A stretch of DNA of 53,490 bases from Actinomadura kijaniata NBRC 14229. Its GTDB lineage: Bacteria > Actinomycetota > Actinomycetes > Streptosporangiales > Streptosporangiaceae. Positions 1-8,078 of the stretch are shown here, one piece after another. The notes under the pieces were generated by a model that ran no database searches, was not told the origin of the DNA, and was given only the letters and a program-made list of their open reading frames with translations. Numbering within the stretch: the first letter of the stretch is position 1; the number at the start of each line of letters is the position of its first letter. Location of the stretch: contig NZ_BCQR01000077.1 of NCBI RefSeq assembly GCF_001552175.1, forward strand, positions 1 to 53,490, read 5' to 3'. Both the position numbers and the translations under genes were made by a program.

Positions 1-1
1 C

Positions 2-1489
2 GACCCCGGCGCGACCCCCGGCACTCCCGACGTGGCCCCCGGCGCCCCCGACACGCCTCCCGGCGAAGCCCCCGGCATGCCTCCGGGCCCGCCCGACCCG
101 AACGGCGCCCCGCCCGGCCCGCCCGACACGGCCGGCGGCGCGCCCTCCCCCGAACCCGGCACCGCCCCCTCCACCACGGCACCCCAGCCGGTCGAGGGCA
201 GGCCCGGGGCCGCCGGGCGCGGGGACTCCTACCTCCGGCAGGCCGGGAACGGCGGCTACGACGTCCGCCACTACGACATCGACCTGCGCTACCGCTCCGG
301 CGGCCGGGTCACCCTGAGGTCGGTCATCACCGCCACGGCGCTCCACCCCCTGTCCCGGTTCAACCTCGACTTCCGCGGGCCGAGCCTGCGCGGCGTCGCC
401 GTGCAGGGGAGGGCGGCGCAGTACCGGCGTTCCGGGCAGGAGCTCGTCATCACCCCGGCGGCACCGGTCCGCTCGGGGACGACGTTCACCGTCGAGGTGC
501 GCTACGACGGCAAGCCCCGTCCCGTCCACAACAAGTCCCTGGGCACCTACGGCTGGGTGGCCAGCCGCGACGGCGCGGTCGTGCTCGCCGAGCCCGACGG
601 CGCGCCGACCTGGCTGCCGGTCAACGACCACCCGACCGACAAGGCCACCTACGCCTACCGGATCACCGTGCCGGCGAAGCTCCGGGCGTTCGCCAACGGC
701 GTCCCCGGCAGGGTCGTCCGGCGCGGCGGCGAGACCACCTACGAGTGGGCCGAGAGGTCCCCGATGGCCAGCTACCTGGCGACGGTCGCGATCGGCAGGT
801 TCGAGGTCAGGAAGGGGAAGGTCGGGAAGGTCCCGGTCATCACCGCCGTCGACCCCAAGTTCCGCAGGTCGGCGCGGAAGGTCCACGACCTGACCGTCGA
901 GGCGCTGCGGTGGGAGACGAAGCTGTTCGGCAGGTACCCCTTCGCCTCCTCCGGCGGCATCGTGGACGACCCGGCGCTCGACTACGCGCTGGAGACGCAG
1001 GAACGGCCGATCTACGCCGGGTTCGTGCCCGACGAGGACTTCGTCGTGCACGAGCTGGCGCACCAGTGGTTCGGCAACAGCGTCACCCTGAGCGACTGGT
1101 CCGACATCTGGCTCAACGAGGGCTTCGCCACCTACGCCGAGTGGCTGTGGGCGGAGCGGTCCGGCCCCGACAGCGCCAAGAAGATCTTCGACCGGTACTA
1201 CCGGCAGCCCGCCGACTCCCCGATCTTCTCCCCGCCGCCGGGCCGGCCCGGCCACCGGGACCTGTTCGGGTTCTCGGTGTACGTGCGCGGCGCGATGGCG
1301 TTGCAGGCGCTCCGGCAGAAGGTCGGCGACGCGCGGTTCTTCCGGATCCTGCGGACCTGGGCGAGCGGCCGGCCGCACCGCAACGTCACCACCCGCGACT
1401 TCATCGCCCACGCCGAGCGGGTCTCCGGCAAGAAGGTCGGCCCCCTGCTCAACGCCTGGCTCTACGACAAGGGCAAGCCGAGGCTCTGA
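2..1489 (+). CDS. Secreted M1-family metallopeptidase, copy 1 (5' end outside window)
   Basis: The frame is open from base 2, so the start and any signal peptide lie upstream of the window. The first ~60 visible codons form a Pro/Gly/Ala-rich linker that the two neighbouring paralogues lack. The catalytic core shows the gluzincin motif HELAH (bases 1049-1063) followed 18 residues later by the zinc-ligand Glu of NEGFA (bases 1118-1120), which is the M1 spacing HEXXH-X18-E. A YVRGA segment near the end supplies the probable catalytic Tyr, and YALETQ sits where M1 enzymes carry the GxMEN exopeptidase motif. The inferred role is extracellular zinc aminopeptidase; the natural substrate is unknown. 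It is the first of three tandem paralogues. Confidence 0.9.
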   Translation, partial: DPGATPGTPDVAPGAPDTPPGEAPGMPPGPPDPNGAPPGPPDTAGGAPSPEPGTAPSTTAPQPVEGRPGAAGRGDSYLRQAGNGGYDVRHYDIDLRYRSGGRVTLRSVITATALHPLSRFNLDFRGPSLRGVAVQGRAAQYRRSGQELVITPAAPVRSGTTFTVEVRYDGKPRPVHNKSLGTYGWVASRDGAVVLAEPDGAPTWLPVNDHPTDKATYAYRITVPAKLRAFANGVPGRVVRRGGETTYEWAERSPMASYLATVAIGRFEVRKGKVGKVPVITAVDPKFRRSARKVHDLTVEALRWETKLFGRYPFASSGGIVDDPALDYALETQERPIYAGFVPDEDFVVHELAHQWFGNSVTLSDWSDIWLNEGFATYAEWLWAERSGPDSAKKIFDRYYRQPADSPIFSPPPGRPGHRDLFGFSVYVRGAMALQALRQKVGDARFFRILRTWASGRPHRNVTTRDFIAHAERVSGKKVGPLLNAWLYDKGKPRL

Positions 1490-1520
1490 CCTCCGGGCCC
1501 GAGGAAGGGAGGCGACGACC

Positions 1521-2945
1521 GTGCAGGTCCCGCCCCTGGCGCGGCGTACGGCCGTGCTGCTGCTCGTCCCCACGATGGCCGCCGCGACCGCCGCGCCGAC
1601 GGCCGCCCGGCCGGCCGACCGCCGGAACCACGGCCCGGGCGCGGCGGGCGTCGGCGACCCGTACTTCCCGCTGGCGGGCAACGGCGGCTACGACGTCCGG
1701 CACTACGACATCGCGCTGACCTACCGCCCGCAGGGCAGGCGCGTCGCCGGCACCACGACGATCACCGCGACCGCGACGCGGGACCTGTCCCGGTTCAACC
1801 TCGACTTCGTGGGCAACCGGGTCGGCTCGGTCACCGTCGACCGCGCCGCCGCGCGCCACAGCCGCCGGGGCCAGGAGCTCACGGTCACCCCGCCGCGCGG
1901 GATCGCCAAGGGGGCCACCTTCACCGTCGCGGTCTCCTACGCCGGGTCGCCGCGCACCCTCGGCAACGCCAACCTGGGCCGCACCGGCTGGATCCCGACG
2001 CCCGACGGCGTGGCCACGCTGTCGCAGCCGCGGGGCTCGGCGACCTGGTACCCGCTCAACGACCACCCGTCCGACAAGGCGACCCACGCGTTCACGATCA
2101 CCGTTCCGGACGGGCTGACGGTGATCGCCAACGGCGAGCCGGGCAGGACGACGCGGCGGGGCGGGACCACGACGTTCCGCTGGCGCACCGACCGGCCGAT
2201 GGCGGGCTACCTGGCGCTGCTGGCGATCGGCAGATTCGCGGTGCGCACCGGGCGCACGCCGGAAGGCATCCCGATGATCACGGCCGTGGACCCGACGCTG
2301 GTCACCGCCGACCACGACGAGCTGGCGCGCGTCACCGGCGAGGTCACCGACCGGCTGGCGCGGTGGTTCGGGCCCTACCCGTTCGCCTCGACCGGCGGGG
2401 TCGTCGACGACATCCCGGTGGGGTACGCGCTGGAGACGCAGACCCGCCCGGCCTACCCCGGCCAGACCGACACGCCGCTGGTGGTGCACGAGCTGGCGCA
2501 CCAGTGGTTCGGCAACAGCGTCAGCGTCCGCCGCTGGCAGGACATCTGGCTCAACGAGGGCTTCGCCACCTACGCCGAGTGGCTGTGGGCGGAGAGGCAC
2601 GGCGGGGCCAGCGCCGAGAAGACCTTCCGGCAGCACTACCGCCGCCCCGCGACCGACAAGGTCTGGCGGCGGCCCACCGGCGCGCCGGGCCGCGACGGGA
2701 TGTTCGACTTCTTCCCGGTCTACACGCGCGGCGCGATGACGGTGCACGCGCTGCGCACCGCCGTGGGCGACCGGACGTTCTTCACGATCCTGCGCACCTG
2801 GCTGCGCCGCAACGCCGACGCCGGCGTCACCACGGCCGACTTCGTCGCGCACTCCGAGAGGGTCGCGGGCCGCCGGCTCGATGGTCTCTTCCGCAAGTGG
2901 CTCTACCGGCCCGGAAAGCCGAACCATCCGCGATCCACGTCCTGA
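1521..2945 (+). CDS. Secreted M1-family metallopeptidase, copy 2
   Basis: 474 residues beginning at GTG, preceded by a Shine-Dalgarno run (aggaagggaggcg). An N-terminal signal peptide spans about residues 1-30 (RR, then a Leu/Ala-rich core, then AAR). The zinc site is H323-E-L-A-H327 with the third ligand at E346, and the VYTRGA segment carries the probable catalytic Tyr. The protein starts its mature region with the same GDPYF...GNGGYD signature as the neighbouring copies. It lies 31 bp after copy 1 and is probably cotranscribed with it. Several stretches around the zinc site are identical to copy 1 at DNA level, which suggests a fairly recent duplication or gene conversion. The substrate is not predictable. 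Confidence 0.93.
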   Translation: MQVPPLARRTAVLLLVPTMAAATAAPTAARPADRRNHGPGAAGVGDPYFPLAGNGGYDVRHYDIALTYRPQGRRVAGTTTITATATRDLSRFNLDFVGNRVGSVTVDRAAARHSRRGQELTVTPPRGIAKGATFTVAVSYAGSPRTLGNANLGRTGWIPTPDGVATLSQPRGSATWYPLNDHPSDKATHAFTITVPDGLTVIANGEPGRTTRRGGTTTFRWRTDRPMAGYLALLAIGRFAVRTGRTPEGIPMITAVDPTLVTADHDELARVTGEVTDRLARWFGPYPFASTGGVVDDIPVGYALETQTRPAYPGQTDTPLVVHELAHQWFGNSVSVRRWQDIWLNEGFATYAEWLWAERHGGASAEKTFRQHYRRPATDKVWRRPTGAPGRDGMFDFFPVYTRGAMTVHALRTAVGDRTFFTILRTWLRRNADAGVTTADFVAHSERVAGRRLDGLFRKWLYRPGKPNHPRSTS

Positions 2946-3036
2946 ACCGGCCGTTTCGATACCAAATCGCGCTTGATCCGGACGGGTCGGCTCGCGAGTC
3001 TTGGGGCACGTGTGACACACCTCAAGGACGGGGCCG

Positions 3037-4464
3037 ATGAGCAGAACGCCTCACACTCTCACCGCCGTGACGATCCTCGTCACGGCCGGACTCCTCGGGG
3101 CGGCGGCGCCCGTGAACGCCGCCGCCCCCGCCCGCTTCACCCCCGGCGCGCCGGGCGCGGGCGACCCCTACTTCCCCGACATGGGCAACGGCGGCTACGA
3201 CGCCCAGCACTACGACATCGCCCTGCGGTACGACCCGGCGACCAAGGGCGTGCAGGCCGTCACCCAGGTCAAGGCCCGCGCCACGCAGAACCTGTCGCGC
3301 TTCAACCTGGACTTCCTCGGCCCGCTCCGGATCTCGGCGCTGACCGTGAACGGCCGCAAGGCCGCCTACAAGCGGACCGGCGCGCAGGAGCTGGAGATCA
3401 CCCCGCCGAAGGGGCTGCGCAAGAACAGCCGCTTCACGGTGCGGGTCGCCTACTCCGGCGTTCCGCAGAAGGTCGACGACCCGGCGCTGGGCGTGTCCGG
3501 CTGGGTCGCCACCGAGGACGGCGCGATCTTCGTCAACCAGCCGATCGGGGCCGCCACCCTCTACCCGGTCAACGACCACCCGACCGACAAGGCCACCTAC
3601 ACGTTCACGCTCGCCGCGCCCAAGGACCTCACCACCCTGGCCAACGGCGACTTCGCGGGCAAGTGGACCAAGGGCGGCCTGACGGTCTCGCGGTGGAAGA
3701 TGCGCCAGGTCATGGCCAGCGAGCTCGCGATGATCGCGATCGGGAAGTACGACGTGATCAACGGGCGGACCAGGAGCGGCGTCCCGAACATCACGGCCAC
3801 CGACCAGCGCCTCGGCATCAAGCCGGAGCTGGCCCGGCAGTTCAACACCCAGACCGGGGACGTGCAGGACTTCCTGGCGGGCTACTTCGGCAAGTACCCG
3901 TTCTCCTCCACCGGCGGCATCGCCCTCAAGGGCAACATCGGCTACGCGCTGGAGACCCAGGGCCGCCCGATCTACGACCTGTCCCGCCGTCCCGGCACCA
4001 TCCCGCGGCCCACCCTGCTGGCGCACGAGCTCGGCCACCAGTGGTTCGGCGACAGCGTCACGCCGAAGCGCTGGGCCGACATCTGGATGAACGAGGGCTT
4101 CGCCACCTACTCCGAGTGGCTGTACTCGGAGAAGTACGAGAACAAGCCCGTCCAGCAGAGCTTCGACGAGGTCTACGCCACCCCGGCCGACAACGACCTG
4201 TGGAAGCCGAGGACCGCCGACCCGGGCCGCGACAACATCTTCCACCCGACCGTGTACGACCGGGGCGCGATGACCCTGCACGTGCTGCGCAAGCGGGTGG
4301 GCGACAAGACGTTCTTCAAGATCGCCAAGCAGTGGCCGACCGTCTACAAGTACCGGAACGCCTCCACCGCCGACTTCATCCGCTTCACCGAGAAGGTGTC
4401 GGGCAAGCAGCTCGACGACCTGTACCAGAAGTGGCTCTACACCTCCGGCAAGCCGTCCCTGTGA
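3037..4464 (+). CDS. Secreted M1-family metallopeptidase, copy 3
   Basis: 475 residues with a clear signal peptide (residues 1 to about 28, ending AAPVNA-AAP). The zinc-binding motif is H330-E-L-G-H334 with E353 in NEGFATYSEW, so the HEXXH-X18-E geometry is retained. VYDRGAM holds the probable catalytic Tyr and YALETQ occupies the substrate-anchoring position. This copy is more divergent than copies 1 and 2: it is richer in Lys and Asn and has HELGH rather than HELAH. It begins 91 bp after copy 2, with an aaggacgggg Shine-Dalgarno element before ATG. A hairpin terminator follows. The proteins are about half the size of classical aminopeptidase N, so they contain mainly the N-terminal beta domain and the catalytic domain. 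Confidence 0.93.
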   Translation: MSRTPHTLTAVTILVTAGLLGAAAPVNAAAPARFTPGAPGAGDPYFPDMGNGGYDAQHYDIALRYDPATKGVQAVTQVKARATQNLSRFNLDFLGPLRISALTVNGRKAAYKRTGAQELEITPPKGLRKNSRFTVRVAYSGVPQKVDDPALGVSGWVATEDGAIFVNQPIGAATLYPVNDHPTDKATYTFTLAAPKDLTTLANGDFAGKWTKGGLTVSRWKMRQVMASELAMIAIGKYDVINGRTRSGVPNITATDQRLGIKPELARQFNTQTGDVQDFLAGYFGKYPFSSTGGIALKGNIGYALETQGRPIYDLSRRPGTIPRPTLLAHELGHQWFGDSVTPKRWADIWMNEGFATYSEWLYSEKYENKPVQQSFDEVYATPADNDLWKPRTADPGRDNIFHPTVYDRGAMTLHVLRKRVGDKTFFKIAKQWPTVYKYRNASTADFIRFTEKVSGKQLDDLYQKWLYTSGKPSL

Positions 4465-4503
4465 CGGCCCTGTGACGGCCCCCTGACGGCCCTCCGCCGA
4501 GGC

Positions 4504-4540
4504 CGCGGCGCGTCTCCCGCTCCGGCGGGGGCGCGCCGCG
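4504..4540. terminator. Bidirectional hairpin between convergent genes
   Basis: A 9-bp GC-only outer stem (4504-4512 with 4532-4540) encloses a second 5-bp stem. It lies between the end of the third M1 gene and the end of ilvA, which converge here. No T-tract follows, as is common in GC-rich actinomycetes. Confidence 0.6.
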
Positions 4541-4559
4541 TTCCGTTCCGGGACGCGCG

Positions 4560-5780
4560 CTAGCTCAGGGTGAGGGTGTAGCCCTTCTCCCTGAGGCGTC
4601 CGAGCACTTCCTCGCTGTGGTCGGAGCCGCGCGTCTCCAGGTGCATGAGCACCTCGGCCTCCTCCACGTGCAGGCGGGCGGCGACGCGCTCGTGCATGAC
4701 GTCGAGGACGTTGACGCCCATCCCGGCCAGCTCGCTGAGCAGCGTCACCAGCGCGCCGGGGCGGTCGTTCAGACGGCACCGCACCACCAGGTAGCGGCCC
4801 GCGCCCGCCAGCCCGTGCCGCAGCACCTTGGACAGCAGCAGCGGGTCGATGTTCCCGCCCGACAGGACCGCGACCACCGGCGTCCGCACGGCGTAGGAGT
4901 GCTCCAGCAGGGCCGCGACGCCCGCCGCGCCGGCGGGCTCGACGACCTGCTTGGCCCGCTCCAGGCACAGCAGCAGCGCCTGCGAGATCGACTCCTCGGT
5001 CACCGTGACCACGGCGTCCAGCAGCTCCGACACCAGGTCGTAGGTGAGGTCGCCGGGCCGTCCCACCGCGATCCCGTCGGCCATGGTCGGCTGGATCTCG
5101 ATCTTCGTGGGCCGTCCGGCGGCCAGCGACGGCGGGAACGCCGCCGCCCGCTTGGCCTGCACCCCGAGGACCTTCACCGCGGGCCGGCCGGCCTCCTCCA
5201 GGGCGGCCTTCACCGCCCCGGCGATCCCCGACATCAGCCCGCCGCCGCCGACGGCCCCGACGATGGTCCGCACGTCCGGGCGCTGCTCCAGGATCTCCAG
5301 CCCGATGGTCCCCTGCCCGGCCACCACGTCCGGGTGGTCGAACGGGTGGATGAAGACGGCCCCGCACTTGTCGGCGTACTTGCGCGCGGCCTCCAGGCAG
5401 TGGTCGACCGTCGGTCCGGGGAACCGCACCTCGGCGCCGTACCCCCGGGTCGCCGCGACCTTGGGCAGCGGGGCGCCCTGCGGCATGAACACGGTGGCCT
5501 TGCAGCCCAGCATGGACGCGGCGAGCGCGACGCCCTGCGCGTGGTTGCCCGCGCTGGCGGCGACCACGCCCCCGGCGCGCTCCTCCTCGCTCAGCCGCGC
5601 GATCCGCACGTACGCGCCCCGGATCTTGAACGACCCGGTCCGCTGGAGGTTCTCGCACTTGAGGAACACCGGCCCGCCGATGGCCTCGCTGAGCACGCGC
5701 GAGTGCACCAACGGCGTGGGAACGACCACCTCACGCAGCATCTCCCGCGCCGCGCGCACGTCATCAAGCTTCAGAGCCAC
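4560..5780 (-). CDS. ilvA: Threonine ammonia-lyase (ACT-domain type)
   Basis: 406 residues. It deaminates L-threonine to 2-oxobutanoate, the first step toward isoleucine or threonine catabolism. The PLP lysine is K52 in SFKIRGAY and the phosphate-binding glycine loop GGGGL is at about 178-182. SAGNHAQG at 76-83 matches the substrate-binding loop of this fold-type II family. The last ~75 residues form a single ACT domain (DRPGALVTLLSELAG), giving the ~400-residue form. Whether it is biosynthetic or catabolic cannot be decided from the sequence. Translation starts at GTG; the hexamer CAGGAT ends 6 nt before it and no good Shine-Dalgarno is seen, so a leaderless mRNA is likely. Confidence 0.93.
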   Translation of the reverse strand: MALKLDDVRAAREMLREVVVPTPLVHSRVLSEAIGGPVFLKCENLQRTGSFKIRGAYVRIARLSEEERAGGVVAASAGNHAQGVALAASMLGCKATVFMPQGAPLPKVAATRGYGAEVRFPGPTVDHCLEAARKYADKCGAVFIHPFDHPDVVAGQGTIGLEILEQRPDVRTIVGAVGGGGLMSGIAGAVKAALEEAGRPAVKVLGVQAKRAAAFPPSLAAGRPTKIEIQPTMADGIAVGRPGDLTYDLVSELLDAVVTVTEESISQALLLCLERAKQVVEPAGAAGVAALLEHSYAVRTPVVAVLSGGNIDPLLLSKVLRHGLAGAGRYLVVRCRLNDRPGALVTLLSELAGMGVNVLDVMHERVAARLHVEEAEVLMHLETRGSDHSEEVLGRLREKGYTLTLS

Positions 5781-5786
5781 CCCCGC

Positions 5787-5792
5787 ATCCTG
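5787..5792 (-). promoter_or_regulatory. -10-like hexamer of leaderless ilvA transcript
   Basis: CAGGAT ends 6 nt upstream of the GTG start. This is the spacing expected if transcription begins on the start codon. No clear -35 element is seen. Confidence 0.4.
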
Positions 5793-5838
5793 CCACGTCC
5801 GCCCCGGTGGCCCGGCCCGTCCCGGCCGGGGAGGGCCG

Positions 5839-6771
5839 TCAGTCGGCGTGCCAGTAGGAGCCCGGGTCGTGGATCAGGGCGGCGGCGCCGACCAGGCCCG
5901 CGGTCTGGCCCAGCGTGGCGGGGACCGCCTCGACCCGGCGGGCGAAGTCCAGGCGGGCGTGGGCGCGCAGGGCCTCGTTCAGCGGGGCGAACAGCAGGTC
6001 CCCGGTCTGGGACAGGCCACCGCCCACCGCCACCACCTCCAGGTCGCACAGGTGCGTCGCCGAGGCGATGGCGACGCCCAGGGCGCGGCCCGCCCGGGTC
6101 AGCGCCCGGAGGGCCACCGGGTGGCCCGCGCGGGCGTCGTCCGCCAGCTCCACGCCCGTCACCCGCTCGCCGGGGCGCCAGCCCTGCGACTGGGCCCAGG
6201 CCACCAGGCCCGGACCGCGCGCGACGGCCTCCAGGCAGCCCCGGCCGCCGCAGGCGCAGGGCGGGCCGCCCGGGTCCACCACCACGTGGCCGATGTGGCC
6301 CGCGTTGCCGCTCGCCCCGTCGATCAGGCGGCCGTTCAGGATCAGGCCGCCGCCCACCCCGGTGGAGACGACCATGCCCAGCACGTTGGCGCGGCCCCGG
6401 CCCGCTCCCGCGCGGTGCTCGCCGATCGCCACGCAGACCGCGTCGTTGTGGACGCGGACCGGCAGGCCCGGGTGGCGGTCGGCCAGGCGGGCCCGGAGCG
6501 GGAAGCCCCGCCAGGCGGGCATGTTCAGCGGGGACACCTCCGCCGCCGGCCAGGTCATCGGGCCGCCGCAGCCCACGCCGACGCCCGCCAGGTCCGGTTC
6601 GCCCGCCTCCGCCAGCACCTTGTCGAGCAGGGAGGTGAGGGCCTGCCAGATCTCCTCCCCGTCGCGGGTGACGGGGGTGGGCGTGCGGGCCTGGGACAGC
6701 AGCTCCCCGTCGGGGGCGACCACGGCGGACGCCAGCTTCGTGCCGCCGATGTCCACGGCCAGGACGGTCAC
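5839..6771 (-). CDS. ROK-family sugar kinase (glucokinase-like)
   Basis: 310 residues. It likely phosphorylates glucose or a related hexose with ATP in the cytoplasm. The N-terminus holds the phosphate-1 motif DIGGTK at residues 7-12, followed by VHNDA with the probable catalytic Asp. STGVGGG is the phosphate-2 segment, and the ROK zinc-binding signature CxCGGRGCLE is intact. There is no N-terminal helix-turn-helix, so this is an enzyme rather than a ROK repressor. The GTG start overlaps the stop of the upstream FIST-domain gene in the sequence GTGA, so the two are translationally coupled. The sugar specificity (glucose, N-acetylmannosamine, other) cannot be told from the sequence. Confidence 0.88.
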   Translation of the reverse strand: MTVLAVDIGGTKLASAVVAPDGELLSQARTPTPVTRDGEEIWQALTSLLDKVLAEAGEPDLAGVGVGCGGPMTWPAAEVSPLNMPAWRGFPLRARLADRHPGLPVRVHNDAVCVAIGEHRAGAGRGRANVLGMVVSTGVGGGLILNGRLIDGASGNAGHIGHVVVDPGGPPCACGGRGCLEAVARGPGLVAWAQSQGWRPGERVTGVELADDARAGHPVALRALTRAGRALGVAIASATHLCDLEVVAVGGGLSQTGDLLFAPLNEALRAHARLDFARRVEAVPATLGQTAGLVGAAALIHDPGSYWHAD

Positions 6772-7919
6772 CGCGCCGCCCCGAACGCCAGGATCGACGC
6801 CGTGAAGCCGTGCACGTGGTTGCGGCCCGCGACCGGGCCGATCTCCCCGGCCGCGAAGAAGCCGCCGACCCCGGCCGCGCCGAACGCCTGCTGGAGGATC
6901 TTCGCGTCGTGGTCGGAGTCGGGGAACATCGCCCGTCCCCGGCCGTTGCAGGAGAACAGCAGCGCCCCCTCGACGTGCAGGTCGAAGCGGTCCAGCAGGG
7001 CCGCCAGGTCGTGCTCGGCCGCGCCCGAGTCGCGGACCTGGAAGCGGACCGTGCGGCCGATCTCCACCACGTCGCCGATCGCGATCGCGCCGGAGTCGGT
7101 GTCGGCGCCGACCACCCCGCGCACCAGGAAGTCGCCGTGCTCGTGCTCCTCGGCGTACTCGTCCATCGCCACGCCGATCAGCAGGCCGCGCGCGGCGAGC
7201 TCCTGCTCCTCCTCGGGCAGGCCCAGGACGATCTGCTCCAGCTTGTCCAGGGCCGGGGTGCCCGCCAGCTCGTACAGCACGTTGTCCTCGGCGCGGGTGA
7301 CCACCATGTCGGGGCCGATCGGGCGCGCGCCCTGGCTGACGACCGTCGCGGCCGTCACCTCGCCGCCCAGCACGACGCCGACCGCGCCGGAGTCGTGGAT
7401 CTCCCCGTTCAGGAACAGCCGCACCGAGCCCCGCACCGGCCCGTCGGCCATCCCGCCGACCAGCGGCAGGCCGGGCATCGCCTCGCCGGACCGCTCGACG
7501 AACGCGTCCACCGGGAAGCTGTAGGGGTCGGCCAGCAGCACGCCGACCACGTCGTCCTCCTGCCCCTCGGGCATCCCGACGACGATCAGCCGGTCCTCGG
7601 CGCGCAGCGTCTCCAGCCGGAACGGCTCCAGCCGCGCCCCCGGCAGCACCGCCGCCCACGCGCTGACCGCGCTGGACTCCTCCACGCCCCGGCCCGCGCC
7701 GATGACGCCGCCGGCGCTGCATCCCAGCAGCACGGCCGGTCCCGCGGCCTGCGCGGCGACGCGGGCGGCGTCCTCCAGCTCGTCCGGGTCGTCCCCGGCC
7801 ACGAACACGCACACCAGGTCGGGCGCGGCGTCCAACGGCGCCAGCGCCTGCTCGACCGCCGACCTCGCGGCGCTGGCCAGATCGGGGCCGAGGGCCAGGC
7901 CGTCACCGAATCGCGCCAT
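6768..7919 (-). CDS. FIST N- and C-domain sensory protein
   Basis: 383 residues with the FIST_N domain at about 25-215 and FIST_C at about 225-370 (CNGRGRAMF and GFFAAGEIGPV are typical). FIST domains are thought to bind small ligands such as amino acids and are often fused to signalling modules. Here the protein is stand-alone with no kinase, cyclase or receiver domain. ATG was chosen because gagggaggcg lies just upstream. It is the first gene of a two-gene unit with the ROK kinase, with a 4-base overlap. That coupling suggests a ligand-sensing role tied to sugar phosphorylation, but this is inference. Confidence 0.85.
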   Translation of the reverse strand: MARFGDGLALGPDLASAARSAVEQALAPLDAAPDLVCVFVAGDDPDELEDAARVAAQAAGPAVLLGCSAGGVIGAGRGVEESSAVSAWAAVLPGARLEPFRLETLRAEDRLIVVGMPEGQEDDVVGVLLADPYSFPVDAFVERSGEAMPGLPLVGGMADGPVRGSVRLFLNGEIHDSGAVGVVLGGEVTAATVVSQGARPIGPDMVVTRAEDNVLYELAGTPALDKLEQIVLGLPEEEQELAARGLLIGVAMDEYAEEHEHGDFLVRGVVGADTDSGAIAIGDVVEIGRTVRFQVRDSGAAEHDLAALLDRFDLHVEGALLFSCNGRGRAMFPDSDHDAKILQQAFGAAGVGGFFAAGEIGPVAGRNHVHGFTASILAFGAAR

Positions 7920-8065
7920 CGGCGCCGCCTCCCTCGAACGGTTCACCGGGTCGGTCCACACCACCAGTCTCCCCGCTGGGAGCCCGTGGCCCAAACCTCC
8001 GCTCCGCATTCCCGGCGACGAAGATTCGAAGCCGGACAACGGTGCGATTCGGCGGATCGGCGACG

Positions 8066-8071
8066 TAGTGT
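8066..8071 (+). promoter_or_regulatory. -10 hexamer of leaderless MoxR-type gene
   Basis: TAGTGT fits the actinobacterial TANNNT -10 consensus and ends 7 nt before the GTG at 8079, placing the transcription start on or next to the start codon. No TTGACA-like -35 is obvious. Confidence 0.5.
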
Positions 8072-8078
8072 CGTTCGC

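Noticed and set aside
3022..5658. 878-codon open frame on the minus strand
   Set aside because: It is antisense to the third M1 gene and out of frame with ilvA. The product is Arg/Gly/Val-rich without motifs, typical of shadow frames in GC-rich DNA.
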